Shown here piece by piece: positions 5,278 to 5,913 of a DNA stretch of 5,913 nt. Numbering within the stretch: position 1 is the stretch's first letter; each line of letters starts with the position of its first letter. The notes below the pieces were generated by a model. It was not told the DNA's origin. It was given only the letters and a program-made list of their open reading frames with translations, and did not search any database. Both the position numbers and the translations under genes were made by a program. The stretch comes from Pyrinomonadaceae bacterium (lineage in GTDB: Bacteria > Acidobacteriota > Blastocatellia > Pyrinomonadales > Pyrinomonadaceae): positions 1-5,913 of the forward strand of contig JAICPV010000166.1 in the NCBI GenBank assembly GCA_025929655.1, read 5' to 3'.

Positions 5278-5300
5278 CTAAAATTGCCCGAATGTAAAGT
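5272..5300 (+). promoter_or_regulatory. Candidate promoter for the membrane-protein gene
   Basis: TTGCAA (5272-5277) and TAAAGT (5295-5300) are 17 bp apart, each matching the sigma70 consensus at 4 of 6 bases. This would start transcription near 5307, just before the ATG at 5323. The -35 hexamer overlaps the proposed start of the divergent gene. Low-information match. Confidence 0.25.
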
Positions 5301-5322
5301 AACCTTGTTCGTCCCGCTTACC

Positions 5323-5769
5323 ATGCGGCATCCTCGAAAGTTCAACAACAGAAAGTCGACGCGTAAGCCATTTTGGCTGCCTGCTTCTAGTTTTTATTTT
5401 CTGGTGGCGGGTTTTTCTGCAGCAAGCTTCTTTTTTGTGATAGGCATTTTGCACGACGACGGCACCGAGCCGGAGTTTGTTGTTGGCGGCCTGGTTGCCA
5501 GCGGTGTACTCGTCGCGGGGGTCGTGGTGCGAGAATTGGTCCTTCGCGACTTTCGGGAACGTCACATCGCGGACCGCAAACAATTGGACGCGAACCTTAA
5601 AACAGCCTTCGCCCGAATAAGTGATGTACCTACACGAAAACTGACGCTGGAATCGAATGCTGCCGCGATCCGCAATATCAAAACAAAATCCGAAGCCGCA
5701 ATGGTGTTTGAAAGATCCCACAGGGGCATCGTGAGGTGTTTGAGATGTGCACGGAATATAGAAAGGTAG
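5323..5769 (+). CDS. Hypothetical two-helix membrane protein, N-terminal part before a frameshift
   Basis: Seen: a basic N-terminus (MRHPRKFNNRKSTRK), two membrane segments (about 17-43 and 52-74), then a charged cytoplasmic helix with ERHIADRKQLDANLKTAFAR (79-98) and a segment LTLESNAAAIRNIKTKSEAA (107-126). No named family is recognised. ATG 5323 was chosen because the basic tail leads directly into the first membrane segment; the frame is open back to TTG 5272, but those extra residues add nothing recognisable. No strong ribosome site is visible. Coding quality holds to about residue 130 (MVFE); the last 18 residues before the TAG (RSHRGIVRC and on) look like out-of-frame sequence. The natural continuation is in the frame beginning at 5712, so this gene appears to carry a 1-bp deletion in or near GAAAG at 5710-5714. 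Function unknown. Confidence 0.65.
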   Translation: MRHPRKFNNRKSTRKPFWLPASSFYFLVAGFSAASFFFVIGILHDDGTEPEFVVGGLVASGVLVAGVVVRELVLRDFRERHIADRKQLDANLKTAFARISDVPTRKLTLESNAAAIRNIKTKSEAAMVFERSHRGIVRCLRCARNIER

Positions 5770-5913
5770 TTGCGAGCGAGATCCGTAACATTCATCCGGA
5801 CTCTCCTCGGTTGAGAGCTTTGATCCAGGGTAACGAGTTTGCTCTTAAAACACACAAATTCCATATGCTGCGGTGGGCCGAACTGGAATCAACCTCCCTG
5901 GCCGGTATCGCAC
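5712..5913 (+). pseudogene. Out-of-frame continuation of the membrane-protein gene, cut by the window end
   Basis: From 5712 a frame opens directly after a TGA (5709-5711) and stays open for 67 codons to the window edge. It reads KIPQGHREVFEMCTEYRK, then IRNIHPDSPRLRALIQG and HKFHMLRWAELE: well-formed helical protein with normal charge balance. It takes up exactly where the preceding frame loses quality, so the simplest reading is one gene whose frame has shifted by -1, giving a joined sequence ...SEAAMVFE|KIPQGHREVFE.... Restoring one A at 5711-5713 would join them. Alternative: a separate overlapping gene starting at ATG 5745, which has a good Shine-Dalgarno match (GAGGTG, 5733-5738) upstream. 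The coding quality of the residues before that ATG argues against it. A sequencing or assembly error is also possible. Confidence 0.6.

Noticed and set aside
5278..5721. Minus-strand open frame of 147 residues opposite the plus-strand membrane protein
   Set aside because: The plus frame has clear membrane segments and continues as good coding sequence to the window end; the minus frame is Arg/Lys/Cys/His-rich without pattern.

Overview
The window is about 5.9 kb of bacterial chromosome with mid-range GC. It has mostly short genes, loose operon structure and several intergenic stretches of 240-380 bp. The secreted M28 and S10 peptidases, the bacterial S10 carboxypeptidase-like protein, and several small charged or membrane proteins of no known family suggest an Acidobacteriota genome, possibly Blastocatellia/Pyrinomonadaceae. 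This placement is an inference from protein style; there is no rRNA or marker gene here. No phage, IS element, CRISPR array, tRNA or rRNA was seen.

Left part (1-3206): a secreted M28 zinc aminopeptidase (6-827, +) converges on a secreted S10 serine carboxypeptidase-like protein (1107-2615, -). The 279-bp gap between their 3' ends holds the most striking non-coding signal: five copies of GGACA at an exact 11-bp period (1039-1087), beside several small inverted repeats. Upstream of the S10 gene on the same strand, 45 bp away, is a two-helix membrane protein with a charged coiled-coil tail (2661-3206, -). The two may be co-transcribed. The two exported peptidases could act together on extracytoplasmic peptides, one from each end.

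Middle part (3207-4029): a 68-residue basic protein (3446-3652, +) is followed at once by a textbook intrinsic terminator (3675-3701). The next 330 bp hold a candidate sigma70-type promoter (3737-3766), short repeated motifs, and an open but startless frame. This looks like a long leader or decayed sequence in front of the next gene.

Right part (4030-5913): a metallo-beta-lactamase-fold hydrolase of the class-II cyclic-nucleotide phosphodiesterase/RNase Z-like type (4030-4812, +). The usual last metal-binding His appears to be Asn. Its stop codon overlaps the stop of a convergent two-gene operon (5277 to 4809, -) of small hypothetical proteins whose reading frames overlap by 11 bp. Divergent from that operon is a two-helix membrane protein (from 5323, +) whose reading frame shifts by -1 near 5710. 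Good coding sequence continues in the new frame to the window edge, so the gene is frameshifted and cut by the window end.

No complete novel defence or mobile system was recognised. The items most worth a second look are the 11-bp GGACA array, the frameshift, the His-to-Asn change in the hydrolase, and the unexplained leader at 3710-4029.
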